Positions 1-6,883 of a stretch of DNA of 10,155 bases are shown one piece after another; within the stretch, counting starts at the first letter, position 1; every line of letters starts with the position of its first letter. Source of the DNA: Anaerolineae bacterium (lineage in GTDB: Bacteria > Chloroflexota > Anaerolineae > Anaerolineales > Anaerolineaceae); assembly GCA_016213455.1 (NCBI GenBank), contig JACRAG010000382.1:1-10155 (forward strand), written 5' to 3'. Under the pieces are notes generated by a model, which had not been told where the DNA came from, made no database searches, and saw only the letters and a list, made by a program, of their open reading frames with translations. A program made the translations under genes and the position numbers.

Positions 1-1
1 C

Positions 2-1072
2 CTGGAGGATTTCTGGTGGCCTTTGGTGGAAAACCGCCTGGACCGCGAGATGATCTGCGCCGCCACCGAGTACAACTGCGCGGCGATGATCCGCTCAGGC
101 ATCACTTCCTTCTACGATTGCCTGGAAGCGCCCAACGCCCTGCCCGGCATTCTGGATGCGCAAGATGCAGTTGTGCGCCGGCACGGGCTGCGCGGTATTC
201 TCTCCTTCGAAGCCACTCAGCGCATCAGCGCAGCCAACGGCCAGTTGGGGCTGGAGGAAAATGCCGGGTTTGTGGACCGGGCGGCCCGCCAGGGCGGCCT
301 GGTGAGCGGGATGATGTGCTTCCACACCCTGTTCACCTGCGACGCGGATTTTGTGCGCGCCGCCTACCGCATGGCCGAAAGCCGAGGCAGCCTGGTGCAC
401 GCGCACTGCTCGGAAGGCACGTACGAACCGGCAACTATCCAGGAAAAGTTTGGGCTGCGCCCCATACAGTATTATGACCGCCTGGGCGTGCTGGGCGAAA
501 GCAGCCTGCTTTCGCAATGCGTGGTGATCGACCAGGACGAAGTGGAACTGCTGGCCCGCCGCAAGGCGCGCATGACGCACATGCCGCTCTCCAACTGCGA
601 GGTGGGCGGCGGAATCGCGCCGCTGCCGGACCTGGTGGATGCAGGTGTGCGGGTTGGATTGGGTTCGGACGGCTACATCACCGATTTCTTCGAGGTGATG
701 CGCGGCGCGTTCCTGATCCACAAGGCCTACCGGCAGGACCCGCGCGTGATGCCGGCTGCGCATGTCTGGCACCTGGCGACGGAAGGCGGCGCGCAGGCCA
801 TTGGGCTGGAGAAGGTTGGGCGGCTGGAAGTTGGCTGGCAGGCGGATTTGCAGCTCTTCAAGGCTGAACTGCCTACACCGCTCCAGGCGCACAATTTGTT
901 CGATCAGACACTGCTGTACTGTCACCAGAGCGACGTGACCGGCACGATGGTCGCCGGGCGGACGCTGATGCGTGACGGCAGCCTGCCTGGTGTGGATTTG
1001 AACCTTTTCCGGGCGCGAACCCATCGCGCGGCGGAACGGCTGTGGTTGTTGGGTGAGTCTTCAATCGACTGA
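2..1072 (+). CDS. SsnA-like amidohydrolase (Trz/Atz family), C-terminal part
   Basis: This is a metal-dependent aminohydrolase or deaminase of the amidohydrolase superfamily. The reading frame is open from base 2 and the true start is off the window, so the N-terminal HxH metal motif is not visible. The GTG at 23 is internal, not a start. Seen: the strand-5 His region HAHCSE (398-415), the later His in MTHMPLSN (His codon 578-580), and the catalytic Asp in GLGSDG (Asp codon 668-670) followed by FFEVMRGAFLIHKAYRQDPR. The C-terminal beta-sandwich return includes VGWQADLQLF. The GSDG-Y-x-x-D-F-F-E arrangement with a following HK/DPR segment resembles SsnA more than guanine deaminase or adenosylhomocysteine deaminase, but substrate cannot be told. 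The known role of SsnA is unclear; it is grouped with selenium-dependent molybdenum hydroxylase loci. The gene ends 18 bases before the E1 alpha gene and is probably cotranscribed with it. Confidence 0.85.
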   Translation: MEDFWWPLVENRLDREMICAATEYNCAAMIRSGITSFYDCLEAPNALPGILDAQDAVVRRHGLRGILSFEATQRISAANGQLGLEENAGFVDRAARQGGLVSGMMCFHTLFTCDADFVRAAYRMAESRGSLVHAHCSEGTYEPATIQEKFGLRPIQYYDRLGVLGESSLLSQCVVIDQDEVELLARRKARMTHMPLSNCEVGGGIAPLPDLVDAGVRVGLGSDGYITDFFEVMRGAFLIHKAYRQDPRVMPAAHVWHLATEGGAQAIGLEKVGRLEVGWQADLQLFKAELPTPLQAHNLFDQTLLYCHQSDVTGTMVAGRTLMRDGSLPGVDLNLFRARTHRAAERLWLLGESSID

Positions 1073-1090
1073 CAGGATAAGGATGCAGGC

Positions 1091-2092
1091 ATGACTGAAA
1101 AAATGACGGAGAAGTATGCGATCGACTTGCTGGCGGAGATGTTCCGCCGCATGAATCTGGTGCGCGAGTTTGAACTGCGCGCCATCGCCGAACGGCGCGG
1201 TGGGCTGATTCCCGGATTTATCCATTCGTGCGTGGGCCAGGAAGCCACCGCGGTCGGCGCCTGCCTGGCGCTGCAGCCGGGAGATGCGATTACCAGCACG
1301 CACCGCGGGCACGGTCACCTGATCGGCAAGGGCGGCGATCCAAAATACATGATGGCTGAACTGGCTGCGCGTTCACCGGGTTACTGCCTGGGTCGCGGCG
1401 GTTCGCTGCACATCTCCGATTATGATCTGGGCATTTTGGGCGCAAACGGCATTGTCGCCGGGGGCATTCCCATCGCGGTCGGCGCGGCGCTCTCCTTTGC
1501 CATGCGCAAGCAGCCCAACATTGCCCTGGCTTTCTTTGGCGACGGCGCGACCAATGAAGGCGCCTTCCACGAAGCGGCCAATCAGGCCGGGGTGTGGAAG
1601 CTGCCGGTAATTTTCTTCTGTGAAAACAACCTGTATGGCGAAGGTACCCCGCAGCACAAACAGGCGGCGGTGAAAGACCTGGCGGTGCGCGCCTCCAGCT
1701 ACGGCTTTGAAGGCGTGATTGTGGACGGCAACGATATCCTGGCGGTGTATGATGCCACCCTGGCTGCGGCGGAACGCGCGCGCAGCGGCGGAGGCCCGAC
1801 CATGATTGAAGCCAAGACCTACCGCCAGCGCGGACATTACGAAGGCGATCCGCAGGTTTACCGCACGCCCGAGGAAATTGAGGCGTGGAAGGGCAAAGAC
1901 CCCATCCCCTCGTTCCGGCGTCGCCTGGTGGAAACCGGCGTTTTCACGGATGCCGACCTGGAAGAGATGGAAGGTTCCGTCTTCAAACAACTGGATGAAG
2001 CGGTGGCGTTTGCTGCGGCTGCGCCGCGACCTGAGCCGGGCGATGCCCTGGCGGGTGTTTATGCGGATGTTCACGACGGATTGGTATTCTAG
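1091..2092 (+). CDS. Thiamine-diphosphate 2-oxoacid/acetoin dehydrogenase E1 component, alpha subunit (AcoA/PdhA-like)
   Basis: Alpha subunit of the alpha2beta2 E1 that decarboxylates a 2-oxoacid (or cleaves acetoin) on thiamine diphosphate and passes the acyl group to the lipoyl arm of E2. It has 333 residues, normal for bacterial E1 alpha. Seen: the THRGHGH segment at residues 70-76, the ThDP/Mg motif starting GDGATNEG at 150 and ending with NN at 179-180, and the loop RGHYEGDPQVYR at 247-258. The GHYEGDPQ form and short N-terminus are closer to acetoin dehydrogenase AcoA than to classical PdhA, but the two cannot be separated safely by eye. A purine-rich ribosome site (aggataagga, 1074-1083) lies 7 bases before ATG 1091. 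A second in-frame ATG at 1103 begins a repeat of the same four residues (MTEK-MTEK). E1 beta follows after 9 bases. Confidence 0.93.
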   Translation: MTEKMTEKYAIDLLAEMFRRMNLVREFELRAIAERRGGLIPGFIHSCVGQEATAVGACLALQPGDAITSTHRGHGHLIGKGGDPKYMMAELAARSPGYCLGRGGSLHISDYDLGILGANGIVAGGIPIAVGAALSFAMRKQPNIALAFFGDGATNEGAFHEAANQAGVWKLPVIFFCENNLYGEGTPQHKQAAVKDLAVRASSYGFEGVIVDGNDILAVYDATLAAAERARSGGGPTMIEAKTYRQRGHYEGDPQVYRTPEEIEAWKGKDPIPSFRRRLVETGVFTDADLEEMEGSVFKQLDEAVAFAAAAPRPEPGDALAGVYADVHDGLVF

Positions 2093-2096
2093 GAGG
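2091..2096 (+). promoter_or_regulatory. Ribosome binding site AGGAGG for E1 beta
   Basis: A perfect AGGAGG overlaps the TAG stop of E1 alpha. It lies 5 bases from ATG 2102 but only 2 bases from the in-frame GTG at 2099. This favours ATG 2102 as the start and fits coupled translation of the two E1 subunits. Confidence 0.8.
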
Positions 2097-2101
2097 CTGT
2101 G

Positions 2102-3088
2102 ATGCGCGAACTATCTTTTTCGGAAGCAATCCGTGAGGCGATGGCGGAAGAAATGCGCCGCGACCCGACCGTGTTTTTGATGGGCGAGGACGTGGGCGTG
2201 TTCAACGGCGTGTGGGGCGTTTCGCAAGGCATGTACGATGAGTTTGGCGGGGAACGCGTGCGCGACACACCCATCAGCGAAATCTCGATCATCGGCAACG
2301 CCCTGGGCGCCGCCATGACCGGTATGCGCCCGGTGGCGGAGATCATGTTCAGCGACTTTTTGATGTGCGCGGGCGACCAGATTGCCAACCAGGTTGCCAA
2401 GGCGCGCTTCATGAGCGGTGGCAAGGCCAATGTGCCGCTGACCATCCGCGTCACCACCGGCGCGCCGGGTTCGGCGGGCGCGCAGCACTCGCAAAGCTCG
2501 GAGTCCTGGTTCTTGAATATCCCGGGTGTCAAGATTGTGGTGCCCTCCACACCGGCGGATGCCAAAGGCCTGCTGAAAACAGCCCTGCGCGGCGAAGACC
2601 CGGTGTTGTTCTTTGAACACAAGATGCTGTATGCCAGCAAAGGCCCTGTGCCCGAAGACCCGGATTTCATGGTGCCGTTCGGCAAGGCCGCGGTGGTACG
2701 CGAAGGCAAAGATGTGACCATCATCGCGCTGAGCATCATGCTGCCCAAGGCGCTGGAAGCGGCTGAAGAGCTGGCGAAAGAGGGCATTCAAGCTGAGGTG
2801 ATCGACCCGCGCACGCTGGTGCCGTTCGACAAGGACACCCTCATCCAGTCCGTTGCCAAAACCGGGCGGGTGGTGATTGCCCACGAAGCGCACAAGCGCG
2901 GCGGTCCCGGCTCGGAGATCGCGGCGGTGCTGGCAGAAGAGGCCGTGGAATACCTGGACGGACCTATTCTGCGCGTGGCAGCCAAGAATGTGCCGCTGCC
3001 CTACAGCCCTGACCTGGAAAATTATGTGCTGCCGGGCAAGCAGGATATCCTGGCGGCGGTGCGTTCGTTCAAGATTCACAGCAAATAA
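2102..3088 (+). CDS. Thiamine-diphosphate 2-oxoacid/acetoin dehydrogenase E1 component, beta subunit (AcoB/PdhB-like)
   Basis: Beta subunit of the E1 heterotetramer. It has 328 residues from ATG 2102, the family's usual length. Seen: GEDVGVFNGVWGVSQGM near residues 28-44, the DTPISE motif at 55-60 whose Glu activates the aminopyrimidine of ThDP, GAQHSQSSESWF at 126-137 with the active-site His at 129, and the C-terminal transketolase-type domain (VIDPRTLVPFD at 233-243, HEAHKRGGPGSEI at 261-273, final VPLPYSPDLE). The AQHSQS-E-W-F...PGVKIVVPST stretch is typical of PDH/acetoin dehydrogenase beta chains rather than transketolase or DXS. The partner E1 alpha is directly upstream; the matching E2 is separated by three genes. 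GTG 2099 is a less likely start. Confidence 0.93.
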   Translation: MRELSFSEAIREAMAEEMRRDPTVFLMGEDVGVFNGVWGVSQGMYDEFGGERVRDTPISEISIIGNALGAAMTGMRPVAEIMFSDFLMCAGDQIANQVAKARFMSGGKANVPLTIRVTTGAPGSAGAQHSQSSESWFLNIPGVKIVVPSTPADAKGLLKTALRGEDPVLFFEHKMLYASKGPVPEDPDFMVPFGKAAVVREGKDVTIIALSIMLPKALEAAEELAKEGIQAEVIDPRTLVPFDKDTLIQSVAKTGRVVIAHEAHKRGGPGSEIAAVLAEEAVEYLDGPILRVAAKNVPLPYSPDLENYVLPGKQDILAAVRSFKIHSK

Positions 3089-3089
3089 T

Positions 3090-3103
3090 CCGCGCAGTCG
3101 CGG
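3090..3103 (+). other. Small perfect hairpin between E1 beta and SDR1
   Basis: CCGCG (3090-3094) pairs exactly with CGCGG (3099-3103) around a four-base loop, in the 30-base gap after the E1 beta stop and just before the SDR1 ribosome site (gggaggag, 3105-3112). There is no T run after it, so it does not look like a terminator. It might affect mRNA stability or be chance in GC-rich DNA. Confidence 0.25.
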
Positions 3104-3118
3104 CGGGAGGAGTTAAGC

Positions 3119-3892
3119 ATGGAACGCTTTAAGGATAAAGTGGTGGTGATCACCGGCGGCGGCAAGGGCATCGGCAAGGCTTGCGCAGACCGCTTCGCCA
3201 GCGAAGGCGCACGGGTGGCGCTGCTGGACATCGTCCTGGCGGATGCAGAAGCCGCCAGCCAAAGCATCGGCACCGACCGCTCCATGGCGGTGTATTGCAA
3301 CATCGCCGATCACCAGTGCATGCACGATTCCATTCAGCAGGTGGTGGACAAATGGGGTCGGGTGGACGTGCTGGTTGCCAACGCCGGCATTTACCGCGGG
3401 TTCCCCCTGGCGGAAGACCATCTCAAAGACTGGCAGTTGGTGATGGATGTGGATCTGACCGGCACCTATCTGAGCTGTCACGCGGTCGCGCCGATCATGA
3501 TGGCGCAAAAATCCGGCAGTATCGTGGTCATGTCCTCCATCGCCGGCAAGACATCCTGGCCGGATTCGGCAGCCTATTCGGCTGCGAAAACCGGAAACAT
3601 TGGTATGGTGCGCTCGGTCGCCCAGGAATTAGGCCCTTACAATGTCAACTGCAATGCGGTCTGCCTGGGACACGCCGACACGGAGATGCTGCGCTCGGTG
3701 GATGCCCGCATCTGCCAGGAGAACGGCTGGGAGCCGGGGACGTACCTGAAGGAATTGACCGACTCCAACCCGATGCGGCGCCTGGGCACCGTGGAAGAAA
3801 CGGCGGCGTTGATCGCCTTCCTGGCGTCGGATGAAGCCCGCTACATCAACGGGCAGGCGATTGAAATTGACGGCGGACGGATCATGTCATAA
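3119..3892 (+). CDS. Classical short-chain dehydrogenase/reductase (SDR1)
   Basis: NAD(P)-dependent alcohol/ketone oxidoreductase, 257 residues, a standard length for classical SDRs. Seen: the glycine motif TGGGKGIG at 12-19; Asp38 at the end of beta-2 (ALLDI), which favours NAD(H) over NADP(H); NAG at 88-90; catalytic Ser140, Tyr153 and Lys157 (S...YSAAK); and the C-terminal NGQAIEIDGG. The usual catalytic-tetrad Asn is Asp112 here (VDLTG). A strong ribosome site, gggaggag (3105-3112), lies 6 bases before ATG. Its position directly after E1 beta suggests that it makes or consumes the keto compound handled by the dehydrogenase complex, for instance an acetoin/diol-type or sugar-acid reaction; this is inference. 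The residues 196-216 segment before the last helix somewhat recalls sorbitol-6-phosphate dehydrogenases. Confidence 0.9.
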   Translation: MERFKDKVVVITGGGKGIGKACADRFASEGARVALLDIVLADAEAASQSIGTDRSMAVYCNIADHQCMHDSIQQVVDKWGRVDVLVANAGIYRGFPLAEDHLKDWQLVMDVDLTGTYLSCHAVAPIMMAQKSGSIVVMSSIAGKTSWPDSAAYSAAKTGNIGMVRSVAQELGPYNVNCNAVCLGHADTEMLRSVDARICQENGWEPGTYLKELTDSNPMRRLGTVEETAALIAFLASDEARYINGQAIEIDGGRIMS

Positions 3893-3904
3893 GGACGAAG
3901 CGCA

Positions 3905-4603
3905 ATGGAATTCACCGGTTATCTGGATTTCTGGTTTAAAGACACCCCGATCGTCGAGCGGGTGGAGAAGTTCGCTAGCATGGGCATCCACCGCCTGGAC
4001 GTGTGGCTGTGGCGTGAGCGCCCGATGGCGGAGATCTACGCTGAGTGCAAACGCGTAGGCAGCCTGATCAATTCCACTTTCGATCCCCTGCTGGGCAACC
4101 TGGTGGATAAGAATGACCACCAGCGCTGCTTTGATGCCTGGGCGGAAACATTTGAGATGGCGGAGAAATATGAAATCCCACACCTGTTCATCTTCTCCAA
4201 CCAGGTCAACCTGCGCCCGGACGGCAGTGAGTGGATCGCGCCGTTGACGCGCGATTACACGCCTGGCGAGATGTATGCCAACCTGTTGGACGGCATGCAG
4301 GTGATTTTGGAAATGGCTGAAAAAACGCATTCGACGCTGTGGTTTGAAGCGTTGAACACGCATCACATTCACGGTGGGGTGTTTGTCAGCACGCATGACC
4401 TGGCAGCCGACATCGTACGGCGGATGAACCATCCGCGCCTGAAATTGAGCTTTGACTGTTACCACCAGCAGCGCACGGCGGGCAACCTGATCTACGGGCT
4501 GGAGGCTTATCACGGACTGTATCCAACCGTGCATATCGGCGACGTGCCCACGCGCAACGAACCCGGCACCGGGGAGATCAACTTCCAGAACATTGTGCGT
4601 TAA
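3905..4603 (+). CDS. Hydroxypyruvate-isomerase-like TIM barrel (AP endonuclease family 2), cut short by an in-frame TAA
   Basis: Sugar-phosphate isomerase/epimerase family protein, closest by pattern to hydroxypyruvate isomerase (Hyi/OtnI type). The open frame gives 232 residues; the family usually has about 255-270. Candidate metal or catalytic residues: Glu148 (LWFEALN), Asp184 (LSFDCYH), His210 (TVHIGD), then the family hallmark NEPGTGEIN at 218-226. TAA at 4601-4603 follows VR at 231-232. The same frame stays open for 33 more codons that read as the missing family C-terminus, including GMEF, whose Glu is the expected last metal ligand. As written, the product should lack a functional active site. 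Possible readings are a pseudogene, a recent nonsense mutation, a sequencing error or, least likely, readthrough. Ribosome site aagga (3891-3895) overlaps the SDR1 stop, 9 bases before ATG. By context it would isomerise a hydroxy/keto acid for the operon. Confidence 0.85.
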   Translation: MEFTGYLDFWFKDTPIVERVEKFASMGIHRLDVWLWRERPMAEIYAECKRVGSLINSTFDPLLGNLVDKNDHQRCFDAWAETFEMAEKYEIPHLFIFSNQVNLRPDGSEWIAPLTRDYTPGEMYANLLDGMQVILEMAEKTHSTLWFEALNTHHIHGGVFVSTHDLAADIVRRMNHPRLKLSFDCYHQQRTAGNLIYGLEAYHGLYPTVHIGDVPTRNEPGTGEINFQNIVR

Positions 4604-4705
4604 TTGCGTGAATTGAACTTCGATGGGTTTATTGGCATGGAATTCAGCCCGTCCACCAACGAAGCGGAAGCGTTCGCCAAAGTGAAGGAAATCTTTCTTT
4701 CATGA
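4604..4705 (+). pseudogene. Detached in-frame C-terminus of the hydroxypyruvate-isomerase-like gene
   Basis: Directly after the TAA, in the same frame, 33 codons run to TGA at 4703-4705. They read LRELNFDGFIGMEFSP at 4604-4651 and continue with an acidic/alanine helix ending EIFLS. This matches the last beta-strand and helix of this TIM-barrel family, in which the Glu of GMEF (codon 246 counted from the gene start) is an active-site metal ligand. The ancestral stop TGA overlaps the next gene's ATG as ATGA, the classic coupled junction. Both facts indicate that the intact gene was 3905-4705, about 266 residues. Confidence 0.85.
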
Positions 4706-5580
4706 CCACCCTGAGCGCGCCAAACGGTGAGGTGAGTTTTGGTCCGGGACTGCCGACTGCGTTGATCAACGATCAACTGCGCATCATGGACCAGTCTCCA
4801 GCCATTCTTGACCAACTGCTGACCGGCGACCTGGATGGGCTGCTGGCGCTGGCGCGCTGGGGACAGGCGACAGGCACCGACTTGCTGGACGTGCTGGTCT
4901 TTCATCCCAGCCTGGATGAAGTGGAACTGCTGCCGCGCATCGTGGCGCGCATCAAAACCGAAGTGGGCTGCCCGATCACCCTGGACTCACGCAACCCACA
5001 GGCGCTGGAAGCGGCGCTGCAGGAGCTGCGCCCGTATAAAGCCATGATCAACTCGGTCACGGCTGAACCGGAATCGCTGCAGACCATCCTGCCCATCGCA
5101 AAGCGTTACGGCGCGGCGGTGGTGGGCATGCCCATCGGCGAGAAGTATGGACTGTCCAAGTTGGCTGGCGAACGCCTGGCGGAAGCGCGCGTGATTGTGG
5201 AAGCCTGCGAGGGAATCGGTATTCCCCGCGCGGATGTGGTGATGGACGGCATTTGCCTGGCTTCATCAGCCGAGCCTGACTCCTTTGCCGTGACCATGGA
5301 AGCCCTGCGTCTGTTCCGCCAGGAACTGGGGGTGAGCACCATCCTGGGCATCGGCAACGCCGGGTTTGGCATGCCGGAGCCGACGGTGCTGGACCTGGCT
5401 TACCTGCTGGGAGCCATCCCCTGGGGCTTGGATGCCGCGCTGGTCAACCCGGCTACCCGAGGGTTGGTGGAAACCGTGCGCGCGATGGATTTTTTGGCCG
5501 GCAATGACCCGGCCGGCCGGCGGTACATTCAGAACTACCGAAATCAAAAGAAAGCCGCGAGAGTAACTGATGGACAATAA
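4702..5580 (+). CDS. Pterin-binding-domain protein, methyltetrahydrofolate:corrinoid methyltransferase-like
   Basis: Dihydropteroate-synthase-type TIM barrel of 292 residues, most like the methyltetrahydrofolate:corrinoid methyltransferases (AcsE/MtgA/MetH pterin domain), which move a methyl group between a folate and a corrinoid protein. Residues aligning with pterin-contacting positions of AcsE: Asp63 (LLDV), Asn98 (DSRN at 95-98), Asp182 (VMDG) and Asn219 (ILGIGNAGFGMP). AMINSVTAE at 114-122 and WGLDAALVNP at 241-250 also fit. Divergent features: the N-terminal GERIN-type motif reads NDQLR here, and the usual DVN is DVL (Leu65). No corrinoid protein, MttB-type methyltransferase or reactivase is in the window, so the partner is unknown; another pterin-linked role is possible. 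Its ATG overlaps the stop of the preceding isomerase frame by four bases (ATGA), with a weak aaggaa (4685-4690) upstream. Its end overlaps the E2 start by 11 bases. Confidence 0.8.
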   Translation: MTTLSAPNGEVSFGPGLPTALINDQLRIMDQSPAILDQLLTGDLDGLLALARWGQATGTDLLDVLVFHPSLDEVELLPRIVARIKTEVGCPITLDSRNPQALEAALQELRPYKAMINSVTAEPESLQTILPIAKRYGAAVVGMPIGEKYGLSKLAGERLAEARVIVEACEGIGIPRADVVMDGICLASSAEPDSFAVTMEALRLFRQELGVSTILGIGNAGFGMPEPTVLDLAYLLGAIPWGLDAALVNPATRGLVETVRAMDFLAGNDPAGRRYIQNYRNQKKAARVTDGQ

Positions 5581-6880
5581 AGAATCTCAATCCACCTTTT
5601 CCGTCGTCATGCCGCGCCTGGGTTTGACGATGACCGAAGCCCGGATCACCGAATGGTTGAAGCCGGAAGGCGCCTGGGTGGACAAAGGCACGCCCCTGTT
5701 TGTCCTGGAACATGAAAAAGCCTCGCTGGAGATGGAAGCGCCTGCCAGCGGATACCTGCATATCCTGGTCCCGGTGGATCAGGTGGTGCCGATCCTTACG
5801 CCCATCGCGGCGTTGGTGGAAACACCGGGCCAGGCTGCGCAGCCGGCTGCAACGCCTGCGCCAACCGCAGGTGAAGCCCGTCCTGCCGCGACCGGCGCAA
5901 TGCCGGCTGCCGGAGTTGAAGGGATCGGAGGCGGCGAACGGGTACGCGCCACCCCCAAAGCGCGCGCCCTGGCGCGGCGGCAGGGACTCTCGATGGAAGG
6001 CCTGGCGGGCAGCGGCCTGCGCGGCATGCTCACCAGCGTGGATGTGCAGGCGGCGCTGGAAGTGAAGCCGGTCAAGGCTTCGCCGATTGCCAAAAAAGTG
6101 GCCCACGAAATGGGCGTGGACCTGACGGCAGTGAGCGGCAGCGGCCCGCGCGGGCAGGTGATGCGCCGCGACGTGGAGCGTGCGGCTGTGCCTGCCCCGG
6201 CCCCGGCTTTATTGGCGGGTCTCACCGGTCTGCGCGGGATCATTGCCAACCGGCTTTCGTCCAGTTGGGTCGAGCGCCCGCAGGTCACCCTCACCACTGA
6301 AGCGGACGCAACCCACCTGGTGGCGCTGCGCCAGCAGCTCCAGGCGGAATGGAACATCAAGCTTTCCTATAACGCCATCCTGGTCAAGCTGGCAGCCAAA
6401 GCGCTGCAGGAGCACCCCAACCTGAATGTGCAGCTCACCCCCGAGGGGCTGCTTGCGCTGCCCGAAGCTCACATCGGCGTTGCGGTGGACACGCCGCGCG
6501 GGCTGATGGTTCCGGTGGTGAAGGGCGCCGGCAGCCGTTCGCTGGTGGAGATCAACGACGCACTGCAAGGGTTGGCTCAGCGCGCCATCGAAGGGCGCAG
6601 CCAGCCGGATGAGTTGAGCGGCGGTACCTTTACCATCACCAACCTGGGCATGTATGAGATTGACGCTTTTACGCCCATCATCAACCCGCCCGAATGCGCC
6701 ATCCTGGGCGTGGGACGGATTGTGTCCAAACCGGTGGGGTTGAATGGGCAGGTGGTGCTGCGCGACATGATGGCGCTCAGCCTGTCCTTTGACCACCGCC
6801 TGGTGGACGGCGCGCCGGCGGCGCGTTTCCTCCAGCGCATCAAAACGTTGATCGAGCGTTGTTTCATCATAGGATTCTAG
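5570..6880 (+). CDS. Dihydrolipoamide acyltransferase (E2) with one lipoyl and two E3-binding domains
   Basis: Core acyltransferase of the 2-oxoacid/acetoin dehydrogenase complex; it takes the acyl group from E1 on its lipoyl arm and transfers it to CoA. It has 436 residues. Domains: lipoyl domain at about 9-84, with the lipoylated lysine expected at Lys50 (EHEKASLEMEAP); Ala/Pro-rich linker at about 85-122; first peripheral subunit-binding domain at about 126-163 (RATPKARALARRQGL...GLRGMLTSVDV); second at about 169-206 (KASPIAKKVAHEMGV...GPRGQVMRRDV); short linker; catalytic domain from about 217, with DHRLVDG at 408-414 giving His409 and Asp413. Two subunit-binding domains instead of one is unusual. 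The start overlaps the methyltransferase-like gene with only a weak purine stretch upstream, so translation is probably coupled. No dihydrolipoamide dehydrogenase (E3) lies in the window. The acyl specificity is unknown. Confidence 0.93.
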   Translation: MDNKESQSTFSVVMPRLGLTMTEARITEWLKPEGAWVDKGTPLFVLEHEKASLEMEAPASGYLHILVPVDQVVPILTPIAALVETPGQAAQPAATPAPTAGEARPAATGAMPAAGVEGIGGGERVRATPKARALARRQGLSMEGLAGSGLRGMLTSVDVQAALEVKPVKASPIAKKVAHEMGVDLTAVSGSGPRGQVMRRDVERAAVPAPAPALLAGLTGLRGIIANRLSSSWVERPQVTLTTEADATHLVALRQQLQAEWNIKLSYNAILVKLAAKALQEHPNLNVQLTPEGLLALPEAHIGVAVDTPRGLMVPVVKGAGSRSLVEINDALQGLAQRAIEGRSQPDELSGGTFTITNLGMYEIDAFTPIINPPECAILGVGRIVSKPVGLNGQVVLRDMMALSLSFDHRLVDGAPAARFLQRIKTLIERCFIIGF

Positions 6881-6883
6881 AAA

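Noticed and set aside
16..477. Plus-strand open frame of 153 codons near the left edge
   Set aside because: It is out of frame with the amidohydrolase, rich in Arg/Pro/His, and has no motif; the amidohydrolase frame explains the region.
4601..4603. TAA as a recoded sense codon (selenocysteine or pyrrolysine type)
   Set aside because: Those systems use TGA and TAG; no stem-loop insertion element was recognised after the codon, so nonsense mutation or base error is more likely.
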